From: Opitutales bacterium
Lineage (GTDB): Bacteria; Verrucomicrobiota; Verrucomicrobiia; Opitutales; Opitutaceae
Assembly: GCA_021772595.1 (NCBI GenBank)
Contig: JAJFLS010000777.1
Location: 1-6,249 of the forward strand
Reading direction: 5' to 3'
Length of the DNA: 6,249 bases
A program made the position numbers and the translations under genes. A model generated the notes under the pieces. That model was not told the DNA's origin. It saw only the letters and a program-made list of their open reading frames with translations, and ran no database searches. Below, in pieces: positions 1 to 5,691 of this stretch. Each line of letters begins with the position of its first letter. Positions within the stretch are counted from its first letter, which is position 1.

Positions 1-326
1 AGGTCGGGGTGCGGATCGAAAAGTATGCCCTCTCTATTTAATAGACAGAGCTGGCTGTCCGCACGGTAAAGGCTCATCAAGTCCTCAATCCGTTCGAGCT
101 CGGCAAAGGCTCTCGTTATCGCCGCTTCGGCTTGCGGTAGACTGTCATGATAAACGATGAGTCTGACTTGCGCGCCCAAGGCCTTATTCACGCGACTTAC
201 TTTAATCAGATCGCCAAGGGGTTTTGGCTGGGTCGAGTCCAAAGAGCCTAGCAGCCCCATTTTCGAGCTTGTCCAGGTTGCCGCTGCAGCGCCCGTTAGA
301 TAAAGAATAAATCGACGACGTTTCAT
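1..326 (-). CDS. apbE: FAD:protein FMN transferase (ApbE family), N-terminal part, cut by window edge
   Basis: Reading leftward from the ATG at 324-326, the frame stays open for 108 codons to the window edge, so only the N-terminal third or so is present. ApbE enzymes use FAD to attach FMN covalently to Thr/Ser of periplasmic or membrane flavoproteins (Nqr/Rnf subunits, FMN-binding proteins). Visible family signature: after a leader comes the ALGAQVRLIVY strand, then a helix AEAAITRAFAELERIEDLMS, then the very typical SLYRADSQLCLLNREG block, which matches the usual 'mSlyr.dSe...LN..g' pattern. The N-terminus MKRRRFILYLTGAAAA has twin arginines and a hydrophobic stretch, so a Tat-type export signal or anchored lipoprotein-like leader is likely, in keeping with a periplasmic enzyme. 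No clear Shine-Dalgarno sequence precedes the ATG. The gene is divergent from the kor operon and separated from it by more than 600 nt, so shared regulation is not shown. The catalytic C-terminal part is not visible. Confidence 0.85.
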   Translation of the reverse strand, partial: MKRRRFILYLTGAAAATWTSSKMGLLGSLDSTQPKPLGDLIKVSRVNKALGAQVRLIVYHDSLPQAEAAITRAFAELERIEDLMSLYRADSQLCLLNREGILFDPHPD

Positions 327-346
327 GGACAGGCTTTCGTAGTGGG

Positions 347-352
347 ATTATA
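347..352 (-). promoter_or_regulatory. possible -10 box for apbE
   Basis: Read on the minus strand, 352 to 347 is a perfect TATAAT hexamer about 20 nt upstream of the apbE ATG, within an AT-rich stretch (340-400). No convincing -35 hexamer lies 16-18 nt further upstream (the sequence there reads AAGCTC), so this is only a candidate. The same AT-rich patch also has TATAAT on the plus strand at 381-386, which shows how easily such a hexamer can arise here by chance. Confidence 0.22.
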
Positions 353-516
353 GCTACTCATAGGAGATAGAGCTTATTAGTATAATAAATTTATAGTAGA
401 TGTAAGGTCATCTTCTAATCGTTGTTTCATCAGGATCTAATATCACGAATTAGAGCAGGTATTGACTGTATTTGCTCCTCTTCGTTCAAGTTCGAATGGT
501 AGGGCACTCGCCCCGC

Positions 517-708
517 TTAATGCAACCCTCGAAACGCTTCAGCGCTTAATTTTCCTGACGGCTCTATTTGTTCTGAAAACGCTGCGGATGACGCCCTGTT
601 ATGGCATGTCTGGCACTGCATCTCGCTGATGCTTCGGCTGATGGATATCAATCGTCTCGTTATCGAGAGTCGAAGAGCATTCTTCCCCCCCTCAAGAATC
701 AGCTTCAT
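517..708 (-). CDS. doubtful 63-codon ORF with a CxxCH (haem c) motif
   Basis: The minus-strand frame from ATG at 706-708 to TAA at 517-519 encodes a basic 63-residue peptide. Its only recognisable element is MQCQTCHN near residues 31-37, a CxxCH motif of the type that binds haem c covalently. There is no signal peptide or hydrophobic segment, which a cytochrome c would need because haem attachment happens outside the cytoplasm. A purine-rich AAGGAAA lies somewhat too far upstream (about 16-20 nt) to be a good ribosome binding site. The frame is closed by a stop at 729-731, so it does not extend further. The ORF lies alone in a 634-nt spacer beside a MITE-like palindrome. It may be a chance ORF, or the remnant of a longer cytochrome gene broken up by repeat insertion. 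I do not recognise a family. Confidence 0.2.
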   Translation of the reverse strand: MKLILEGGKNALRLSITRRLISISRSISEMQCQTCHNRASSAAFSEQIEPSGKLSAEAFRGLH

Positions 709-731
709 TCGTGGGTCTTTCCGTTTCCTTT

Positions 732-827
732 AGAGCGTGTTTAATAAGTCCACAGATCATCCTTCATATTCGTTGTAGGGTCGGCACTTGCGCCGACCCT
801 ACAAAATGGACTTATTGGACACTCTCT
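732..827. mobile_element. 96-bp MITE-like palindromic element
   Basis: The element has 21-nt imperfect terminal inverted repeats: the left arm at 732-752 starts AGAGCGTGTTTAATAAGTCC, and the right arm at 807-827, read on the other strand, starts AGAGAGTGTCCAATAAGTCC (18 of 21 positions agree). In the centre is a perfect 13-bp stem, 773-785 against 792-804 (TTGTAGGGTCGGC), with a 6-nt loop. There is no coding capacity. If the true ends are at GAG, the flanking triplets are TTA on the left and TCA on the right, close to but not an identical 3-bp target duplication. Short size, end repeats and lack of genes fit a non-autonomous derivative of an insertion sequence. A related end sequence appears at 5493. 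The 773-804 hairpin could also stop or slow transcription but is not followed by a T-run. Confidence 0.6.
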
Positions 828-864
828 CAGAAAATTGAGTTGAAACAAATCCGTACAACAATCC

Positions 865-891
865 TTGCCATTAGGGATCTTATTATATAAT
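865..891 (+). promoter_or_regulatory. candidate sigma-70-type promoter for the kor operon
   Basis: TTGCCA at 865-870 (one mismatch to TTGACA) is followed after 15 nt by a perfect TATAAT at 886-891. A 15-nt spacer is shorter than the optimal 17, so activity would be reduced or need help. Transcription would start near 898, giving a leader of about 60 nt before the korA ATG. It is the best promoter-like sequence in the spacer and is correctly placed for the three-gene operon, but AT-rich sequence here raises the chance of a false match. Confidence 0.4.
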
Positions 892-906
892 TACAACTAC
901 GATGGC

Positions 907-950
907 CAATCTGGTGCAATCTGATTTAATCAATCCGAAATCCGCAATTG
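907..950 (+). repeat. degenerate heptamer repeats (CAATCYG) before korA
   Basis: CAATCTG occurs at 907-913 and 917-923, then CAATCCG at 931-937, AAATCCG at 938-944 and CAATTG at 945-950, so related heptamers begin at steps of 10, 14, 7 and 7 nt. They fill most of the predicted korA leader and end about 10 nt before its start codon, where a Shine-Dalgarno sequence would be expected; none is visible. The role is unknown: it may be a spreading simple intergenic repeat or a protein-binding array. Confidence 0.45.
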
Positions 951-960
951 TCGTATCATC

Positions 961-2865
961 ATGAGTGGCCCCAATCTCCTTCGTTTGTCTGAACATATTG
1001 TAGAAATCGTCAGCGATGCCGGCGAGGGCGCGCAGAAAGCAGCGATCAGTTTTGCCCAGGTTTGCGCCAAGGCGGGCAACGGTCTCTGGACGGTGGAGAT
1101 AATCCCTTCCGAAATCCAGCCTCCGCCGCACACAACCGGCAGCGCTAGCGGCAATCGTATCCGCCTCGCCCAGCGCAGCGCGGTAAGCAACGCCGGCGAC
1201 CTTGCCAACGTGGTTTTCGCGTTTAATGAGATGGCGTTGCTTTCGCGTCTGGAGGCGGGAAGCATCGCGGACGATGCATTGATACTGATCGATAACCAGT
1301 GGGCCACCCACAATATGGAAGCCTACCAAAACTCCTACCGGAAAGTCCTCGAGATGGTGCGATCCCGAGGAGGGACCGTTATGGAGATCCCGCTGGAAGC
1401 AGAAACCCTTCGCTACGTTGAGGACCCGCGCCGCGGAAAGAACATGTTCGCGGTCGGCCTGCTCTGCGCCCTCTATAATAAGAATCTGGAGACGCTCAAG
1501 GAAGTCATCCAAGCGGTGTTCAAGAAGAAGACTCGGGATGTGGTGGATTCCGCGATCAAGTTGGCCTCCGCAGGATATCAATACGGCCTTACCAATTTCG
1601 AAACGCGGTTTGACGTGCCCGCGCTGCCCACCGACACCCAGAAGGTCGCGATGAACGGCAACACTGCCCTCGCAATTGGGGCGGTCGCGGCAGGTTTTGA
1701 TTTGTGCTCGATGTATCCAATCACACCCGCTACCTCAGCGTCGCATGTGCTTTCCGAGATTTTCGAGGACTTCGGCGGCTTTGTCCATCAAGCCGAAGAC
1801 GAGATCGCTGCCATCGGGGTCGCTCTGGGGGCTTCCTTTGCTGGCAAGACGGCGCTGACGATCACTTCCGGTCCGGGTATGGCTCTGAAGACGGAATTCC
1901 AGGGCCTGGCTGTCATGACCGAAATTCCGCTTGTCATCGTCGATGTGCAACGGGGTGGACCTAGCACCGGCCTGCCTACAAAAATAGAGCAAGGCGATCT
2001 GTTGCACGCGCTCTTCGGAGCTCCCGGAGATGCGCCGAAGGTGATCATGGCCGCCAGCACGATTGAGGAATGCTACTATATTCTCTCCACGGCGCGCAAG
2101 ATCGCCGAAGAGTTTCGCATGCTGGTGATTGTCCTTTCAGATGCCAACCTGGCAACCGGGCAGCAGCTCTTTGACCGTCCGGGCGTATCGAAAACGCCCC
2201 ACCAACAACCACTTGACCTCAGCCCGGTAGGGGAGGACGCCCTGTATTACAACTGGGATTCAGTCACCGGTCTTTCTCAGCGAATCATCCCTGGGCAGCC
2301 CGGCGGCATGGGCGTAATCACTTCGCTCAATCACGATCGCGACGGCAAGGCCTGCTACGACTCCGAGCGCAATCAGCGCGCTCACAAGATGCGCAGCCGA
2401 AAACTCGCCGCTCTCCAGAAAAGCCTGCATGCTCCAGAACTACACGGGGCGGAGGAGGGGGACTTGCTTCTGGTCGGCTGGGGCAGCACGCGCGGGGCGA
2501 TCGAGGAAGCGGTTGATAAGGCCCGCGACGAAGGCCTCGCTGTCTCCTCAGTCTGTATCCAGTTTCTTAGCCCACTGCCACCGGGCTTGAAAGAAATTTT
2601 CTCACGCTTTCGAAAAGTCATCACGGTCGAGCTTAACTACAGCGACGATTTGGACGATCCGCTGATCACGCCCGAAAATCGCCGCTATGGGCAGCTGGCT
2701 ATGATTCTGCGCGCTTCCACCCTGCACGATATTGATTGTTATGCAGAGGTGCCGGGGCGCCCGTTCATGCCCGTTGAGATTTACGGGGAAATCCAGCGAC
2801 AACTGAATACAGGAAGCACCGCGAAGCAGCCCACCACGGCCACTGCCAACCCAATAGGAAATTAG
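961..2865 (+). CDS. korA: 2-oxoacid:ferredoxin oxidoreductase, fused gamma/alpha subunit (KorA type)
   Basis: This 634-residue protein is the fused gamma and alpha chain of a cytoplasmic 2-oxoacid (probably 2-oxoglutarate) ferredoxin oxidoreductase, which makes acyl-CoA and CO2 from the oxoacid plus CoA and reduces ferredoxin, or runs in reverse. Residues ~10-205 are the gamma domain: EIVSDAGEGAQKAA near 15-28 (variant of the GxGGqG loop) and EIQPPPHTTGSASGNRIR at 51-68. Residues ~228-410 are the alpha pyrimidine-binding domain: NGNTALAIGA, then MYPITPATSASH 251-262, HQAEDEIAAIG 276-285, SGPGMALKTE 303-312 and QRGGPSTGLPTK 330-341. Residues ~500-615 form the C-terminal transketolase-like domain (GDLLLVGWGST onward). 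The length is normal for the fused form. ATG 961 is the only usable start: an in-frame TGA lies at 922-924 and no other start codon intervenes, although no ribosome binding site is visible. It lies 2 nt upstream of korB. The exact substrate cannot be read from sequence; branched-chain or general oxoacids are possible. Confidence 0.95.
   Translation: MSGPNLLRLSEHIVEIVSDAGEGAQKAAISFAQVCAKAGNGLWTVEIIPSEIQPPPHTTGSASGNRIRLAQRSAVSNAGDLANVVFAFNEMALLSRLEAGSIADDALILIDNQWATHNMEAYQNSYRKVLEMVRSRGGTVMEIPLEAETLRYVEDPRRGKNMFAVGLLCALYNKNLETLKEVIQAVFKKKTRDVVDSAIKLASAGYQYGLTNFETRFDVPALPTDTQKVAMNGNTALAIGAVAAGFDLCSMYPITPATSASHVLSEIFEDFGGFVHQAEDEIAAIGVALGASFAGKTALTITSGPGMALKTEFQGLAVMTEIPLVIVDVQRGGPSTGLPTKIEQGDLLHALFGAPGDAPKVIMAASTIEECYYILSTARKIAEEFRMLVIVLSDANLATGQQLFDRPGVSKTPHQQPLDLSPVGEDALYYNWDSVTGLSQRIIPGQPGGMGVITSLNHDRDGKACYDSERNQRAHKMRSRKLAALQKSLHAPELHGAEEGDLLLVGWGSTRGAIEEAVDKARDEGLAVSSVCIQFLSPLPPGLKEIFSRFRKVITVELNYSDDLDDPLITPENRRYGQLAMILRASTLHDIDCYAEVPGRPFMPVEIYGEIQRQLNTGSTAKQPTTATANPIGN
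2856..2861 (+). promoter_or_regulatory. ribosome binding site of korB
   Basis: AGGAAA sits 6 nt upstream of the korB ATG (2868) and inside the last codons of korA, so korB has its own initiation site while being coupled to korA translation. Confidence 0.6.
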
Positions 2866-2867
2866 TC

Positions 2868-3821
2868 ATGTCAAATATCATCGAAGACTGCCTAGAGGAA
2901 ACCTGCGCGATCAGTGCGCATCCAATCTCCGACTACGAATCCGAGCTACCGCGCTGGTGCAAAGGGTGCGGTGACTTTGGGGTGCTGACCTCCCTTCAGC
3001 GAGTATTGGGTAAGAACAACGTTGATCCCGAAAACGTGGTCGCGGTTTCGGGGATCGGCTGTTCAAGCCGCCTGCCACATTACCTCAATACATACGGCTT
3101 TCATGGCATTCATGGCCGTGCTCTGCCCATAGCCACTGGGGTGCGTATCGCCCGGCCGGAGTTGAAGGTGATCGTTACTATGGGTGACGGCGACTGCTTC
3201 AGCATAGGAGGCAACCATTGGCTGCACGCCATCCGTTACAACATCAACGCCGTCGTCCTCGTGCTTGATAACGAGGTTTACGCTCTTACTAAGATGCAGG
3301 TTTCGCCTACCACTCCGGGTGGCTGGCAGACCAATACAACACCCAGGGGAAACGAGCTCCGGCCTATGAACCCGGTCAGCGCGGTTGTTGGCATGACCAA
3401 CGTTTCCTTCGTTGCTCAAACCGCCACCTGGCTGCCCGCCCATCTCGATGAAACGATGGAAAAGGCATGGGAACACAAGGGCTTGTCCTTCGTCCGCATT
3501 CTCCAGCGGTGTCCGGTCTTCATGCCCACGGCCTTCGGCGATGGAGGGGCCAACTTTCCTATCGTATTCCTTGAGAACGAGAATGGGATTCCCATCAATC
3601 CGGTTCTCCTCAAGCGCGGTCCTAGCCAGCCGCACGACCATGGCAATATAAACGAAGCCCAGCGGGTTGCTGCGACCGTCGATCCCGCGCCCATGGGCCT
3701 GATCTACCACAATCCGGACATACCCACTTACGAGGAGGCCCGCTTCGGGCGTCGCAGTCGTCCCGACCATGAAACCTTCGTCCGTCGGCTCGATGAGGTC
3801 ATGGATCGTTATGCCGTTTAA
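2868..3821 (+). CDS. korB: 2-oxoacid:ferredoxin oxidoreductase beta subunit (KorB type)
   Basis: This 317-residue beta subunit binds thiamine diphosphate and one [4Fe-4S] cluster and, with KorA, forms the active oxidoreductase. All expected features are visible. PRWCKGCGDFG gives Cys31 and Cys34, GIGCSSRLPHY gives Cys65, and ILQRCPVF gives Cys215, the four cluster ligands in the order known for this family. The TPP motif runs from GDGD at 107-110 through HAIRYN 120-125 to LVLDNEVYALTK 131-143, followed by QVSPTTP 144-150. HGRALPIATGVR at 82-93 is also typical. Length is within the usual ~280-340 range. There is no extra ferredoxin domain: no CxxCxxCxxxCP motif occurs here or elsewhere in the operon, so the electron acceptor must be a separate protein. 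The start is 2 nt after the korA stop with AGGAAA 6 nt upstream; the stop at 3819-3821 overlaps the ribosome binding site of the next gene. Confidence 0.95.
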   Translation: MSNIIEDCLEETCAISAHPISDYESELPRWCKGCGDFGVLTSLQRVLGKNNVDPENVVAVSGIGCSSRLPHYLNTYGFHGIHGRALPIATGVRIARPELKVIVTMGDGDCFSIGGNHWLHAIRYNINAVVLVLDNEVYALTKMQVSPTTPGGWQTNTTPRGNELRPMNPVSAVVGMTNVSFVAQTATWLPAHLDETMEKAWEHKGLSFVRILQRCPVFMPTAFGDGGANFPIVFLENENGIPINPVLLKRGPSQPHDHGNINEAQRVAATVDPAPMGLIYHNPDIPTYEEARFGRRSRPDHETFVRRLDEVMDRYAV

Positions 3822-3829
3822 GGAAAGGG
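3821..3829 (+). promoter_or_regulatory. ribosome binding site fixing the start of the third operon gene
   Basis: AGGAAAGGG begins at the last base of the korB stop codon and ends 8 nt before ATG 3838. This favours ATG 3838 over the in-frame upstream ATGs at 3769, 3793 and 3811, which lie inside korB and have no comparable site. Confidence 0.6.
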
Positions 3830-3837
3830 CCCTTTGT

Positions 3838-5307
3838 ATGGAAAGCCAACTACACCAAGCTATCGATGACCTCTTGCGTCACCATTATTCCGCCCTCGAA
3901 AAAGCGTTCGATGAGACCATCCGCGGGCTGAAAAATCTGCTCGGAGTCGACGAATACCATCGTCACGGCCATGACGAACCCCAGCTTGAGCAGGCTCTCG
4001 GGCCCTTCGGATCGACCAATCTCGACCTTGCCTCGCTGTCGGAAGTGTTGAGCGATTCAGCCCCCTCGCGGTGCCTGCAAGAGGATCGCTTGCAACGCGT
4101 CCGTCAGCTTCTGGAGAAGCTGGAGGAAATCAAGGAAACCGGATCCACTGCTCTTTTCACATCTCCTTCTGTTGTTGATATAGAGGAGGATGAGACTGCC
4201 ATTCATGAAAAGGCCGAGGAGCACCTCAACCAGATGGCCGACATCTTTCGCAATCTGCGCATTGCCCAATTGGAAATTCGCTCCAAATACGAGGCTTCAA
4301 TACACGATCCGCTCTTCGAGCATTTCAACTGGCGACAGCTAAGCCCTGCCGAGCTCCGACTCTGTCCGCCCTTTCTCGTTACCGCCTGCCTGGATAGCGA
4401 AAGCGGTCCTCAATTGCGCAAATTCATGTCGCTTTTGGAAAGCCGGAAACCGATCAAAATCGCCGCCACGCGCTCGACTCTACGCAAGACCTATTCTCCC
4501 ACCGCCGATCCAAGCGTGCCGGCCACCTTGGCGGTCGAAATGCTTCCGCTGGCTATGCGGGGAGTCTATTTTTTGCAAACCTGCGTTGCCGCGCCGGATT
4601 TCAGCAAGCGGCTTTTCGAAGCGCTAACCGCCCCGCGCCCAAGTCTCTTGTCGCTCCTCGCCCAAAAGGATGGCGAGGACGAAGGAGCGTTTTTCCTCCG
4701 CGCGGAACGGGCCATGCATTCGCGCGCCTTTCCGGCGGTGCTCTACGATCCAGACCTCGACGGAGGATTCGTCTCCTGCTTCGATCTCTCCGCCAACCCC
4801 GAATCCGAAAGCGATTATACGTTCGCTGATTTCGCGTGCGGCGAAAAGGAATTTTCAGAAGACTTCACCGAACCGGAAACAGCGTCGGGAGATCTCGTTC
4901 CAATCTCGGATTACCTGAAACACACCCGCCACCAGCGGGTCGGTAAATTGCCCTGCGTGTATTCGCCCGGCGATGACGAGAAATCCCATCCCAAGCTTGT
5001 CTCTCAGGCAGTCGTCACTCAGACATCCGATCAGATCCACCTCTGGAAAACGCTCCAGGAAATTGCTGGAGTCGACAATCCCTATGTCAATAGCGCCAAG
5101 GCTACGCTAAAGGCGGAGTTCGGAGTCGAGCAAAAGGCCATTGTCGAACGTCTCCAGAAAGATATGACAAACGCCCAGTCCCAGCACGAGCAGGTTGCCA
5201 CAGCCACTGCCGTCCGAAATATAGTTGCCCACTTCACAGGTGTCGACCCGTCGGAAATCGATTTGGAAAACCTGATGGCGATTGGCCTTTCTTCCCAAAA
5301 AGACTAA
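3838..5307 (+). CDS. Uncharacterised KorAB-operon protein resembling a TPP-domain of PFOR-like proteins without TPP motif
   Basis: A 489-residue soluble protein with no signal peptide or membrane segment; I know no gene name for it. Residues ~80-155 are charged and helical, probably coiled coil (RLQRVRQLLEKLEEIKE; AEEHLNQMADIFRNLRIAQL). A folded core runs ~158-345: FNWRQLSPAELRLCPPFLV, then LLESRKPIKIAA, LAMRGVYFLQTCVAAPDF, LTAPRPSLLSLLA, HSRAFPAVLYDPDLDGG and LSANPESESDYTFADFACGE. From memory, this order matches the C-terminal domain of giant pyruvate:ferredoxin oxidoreductase-like proteins, itself related to the PFOR TPP domain ('vLasGedVnVlVlDT... VYVAq... GPSLI'). Here GDG and the later Asn/Asp residues of the TPP site are absent, so no TPP catalysis is expected. 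The seven scattered cysteines (79, 176, 184, 249, 314, 334, 373) form no cluster motif. Residues ~400-465 (LWKTLQEIAGVDNPYV, then a charged helix) are again helical. Starting 16 nt after korB implies a job with KorAB: scaffold, assembly or regulation. The reading frame is very secure; the homology is moderate and the function unknown. Confidence 0.85.
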   Translation: MESQLHQAIDDLLRHHYSALEKAFDETIRGLKNLLGVDEYHRHGHDEPQLEQALGPFGSTNLDLASLSEVLSDSAPSRCLQEDRLQRVRQLLEKLEEIKETGSTALFTSPSVVDIEEDETAIHEKAEEHLNQMADIFRNLRIAQLEIRSKYEASIHDPLFEHFNWRQLSPAELRLCPPFLVTACLDSESGPQLRKFMSLLESRKPIKIAATRSTLRKTYSPTADPSVPATLAVEMLPLAMRGVYFLQTCVAAPDFSKRLFEALTAPRPSLLSLLAQKDGEDEGAFFLRAERAMHSRAFPAVLYDPDLDGGFVSCFDLSANPESESDYTFADFACGEKEFSEDFTEPETASGDLVPISDYLKHTRHQRVGKLPCVYSPGDDEKSHPKLVSQAVVTQTSDQIHLWKTLQEIAGVDNPYVNSAKATLKAEFGVEQKAIVERLQKDMTNAQSQHEQVATATAVRNIVAHFTGVDPSEIDLENLMAIGLSSQKD

Positions 5308-5330
5308 GAGGGTGTCAAATTATTCAGTGT
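5308..5330 (+). repeat. possible insertion-element end abutting the stop codon
   Basis: GAGGGTGTCAAATTATTC starts at the first base after the TAA stop of the third gene. It resembles the ends at 733 (GAGCGTGTTTAATAA) and 5493 (GAGCGTGTCCGATAA): GAG, then GTGT, then an AT-rich stretch, each preceded by a TNA triplet (TTA, TAA, TAA). No matching right-hand end is found, so this is either a decayed end or coincidence. Confidence 0.25.
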
Positions 5331-5331
5331 G

Positions 5332-5440
5332 AGAGTGGGTTTCGTCAGTCCTCCTTAGCCCGGGGCGACGGACGGAACCCCGCGATTTCCCATTGATATG
5401 AGATAGGCACTGCAATTTTCGCGGGTAAGCCCACTCCTAC
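5332..5440. repeat. inverted pair of REP-like palindromes (REPIN-like)
   Basis: The right unit, read on the minus strand from 5440, is GTAGGAGTGGGCTTACCCGC followed by GAAAATT. This has the layout of REP elements (GTAGGAG tetranucleotide-type head plus a GTGGG/CCCGC hairpin with loop CTTA). The left unit on the plus strand has GAGTGGGTTT at 5333-5342 and AACCCCGCGATTT at 5376-5388, the same two halves separated by 33 extra bases. Corresponding pieces are inverted: 5333-5342 pairs with 5427-5436, and CCCGCGA 5379-5385 with TCGCGGG 5419-5425. Such inverted REP pairs are moved by RAYT transposases, none of which is in this window. The RNA may form a long imperfect hairpin and protect or end the operon transcript. 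Confidence 0.55.
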
Positions 5441-5492
5441 GTTTTAAGGTGTATTGATACTGCGAGGAAAACGAAATGCATAAATAATCTAA

Positions 5493-5622
5493 GAGCGTGT
5501 CCGATAAATGCACTATACCGCATTTTTCATCCGGGACGGCGCCCGGACGCTACCCAATGCTCGAGCTTCGCTCGAGAAAAAGGTAGTGCTCGGGCGCCGT
5601 CCCGGGCTTTTACGGCATTTAT
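5493..5622. mobile_element. nested palindromic element, MITE-like, right end decayed
   Basis: The left end GAGCGTGTCCGATAAATGC closely matches the ends of the element at 732-827. Inside are nested complementary arms: ATAAATGC 5504-5511 with 5615-5622; a perfect 15-bp stem CCGGGACGGCGCCCG 5531-5545 with 5591-5605; CTACC 5550-5554 with GGTAG 5582-5586; and a 7-bp hairpin CTCGAGC 5560-5566 with 5570-5576. The expected right terminus (complement of GAGCGTGT) is not recognisable after 5622. It codes for nothing credible. The GC-rich stem followed by only four T residues (CTTTTA) is not a classical intrinsic terminator, though it lies between convergent genes and may work as a transcription barrier. 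Confidence 0.55.
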
Positions 5623-5691
5623 TCCTTCCGTCTACGCGCTGCTACGCCGAGACAAGCCGGGAAAAAAAGGTTCGAATCCTAACCCCGTTTT

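Larger units (their letters stand above)
327..960. other. spacer between apbE and korA
   Basis: This 634-nt divergent spacer contains an AT-rich stretch (about 340-430) with promoter-like hexamers on both strands, the weak CxxCH ORF (517-708), the 96-bp palindromic element (732-827), the candidate kor promoter (865-891) and heptamer repeats (907-950). I see no tRNA, other stable RNA, riboswitch or CRISPR in it. The stretch 431-516 shows nothing recognisable. Confidence 0.5.

Noticed and set aside
883..1581. 232-codon minus-strand ORF opposite korA
   Set aside because: It lies wholly antisense to well-conserved korA sequence apart from its short end, and shows no family pattern.
3063..3770. 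235-codon minus-strand ORF opposite korB
   Set aside because: Antisense to korB codons encoding the TPP and cluster motifs; composition is that of a shadow frame.
3769..3837. Longer start (ATG 3769, 512 residues) for the third operon gene
   Set aside because: It would overlap korB by 53 nt and lacks a ribosome binding site, whereas ATG 3838 has AGGAAAGGG at a suitable distance.
5531..5612. Intrinsic terminator for the kor operon
   Set aside because: The stem is strong but is followed by only four T residues, and it lies over 200 nt after the last stop codon inside an apparent repeat element.
5669..5681. GGTTCGAATCC resembling a tRNA T-arm
   Set aside because: The flanking bases do not complete a 5-bp T stem, and no anticodon arm or acceptor stem is found; at most a chance match or a tiny tRNA/att remnant.
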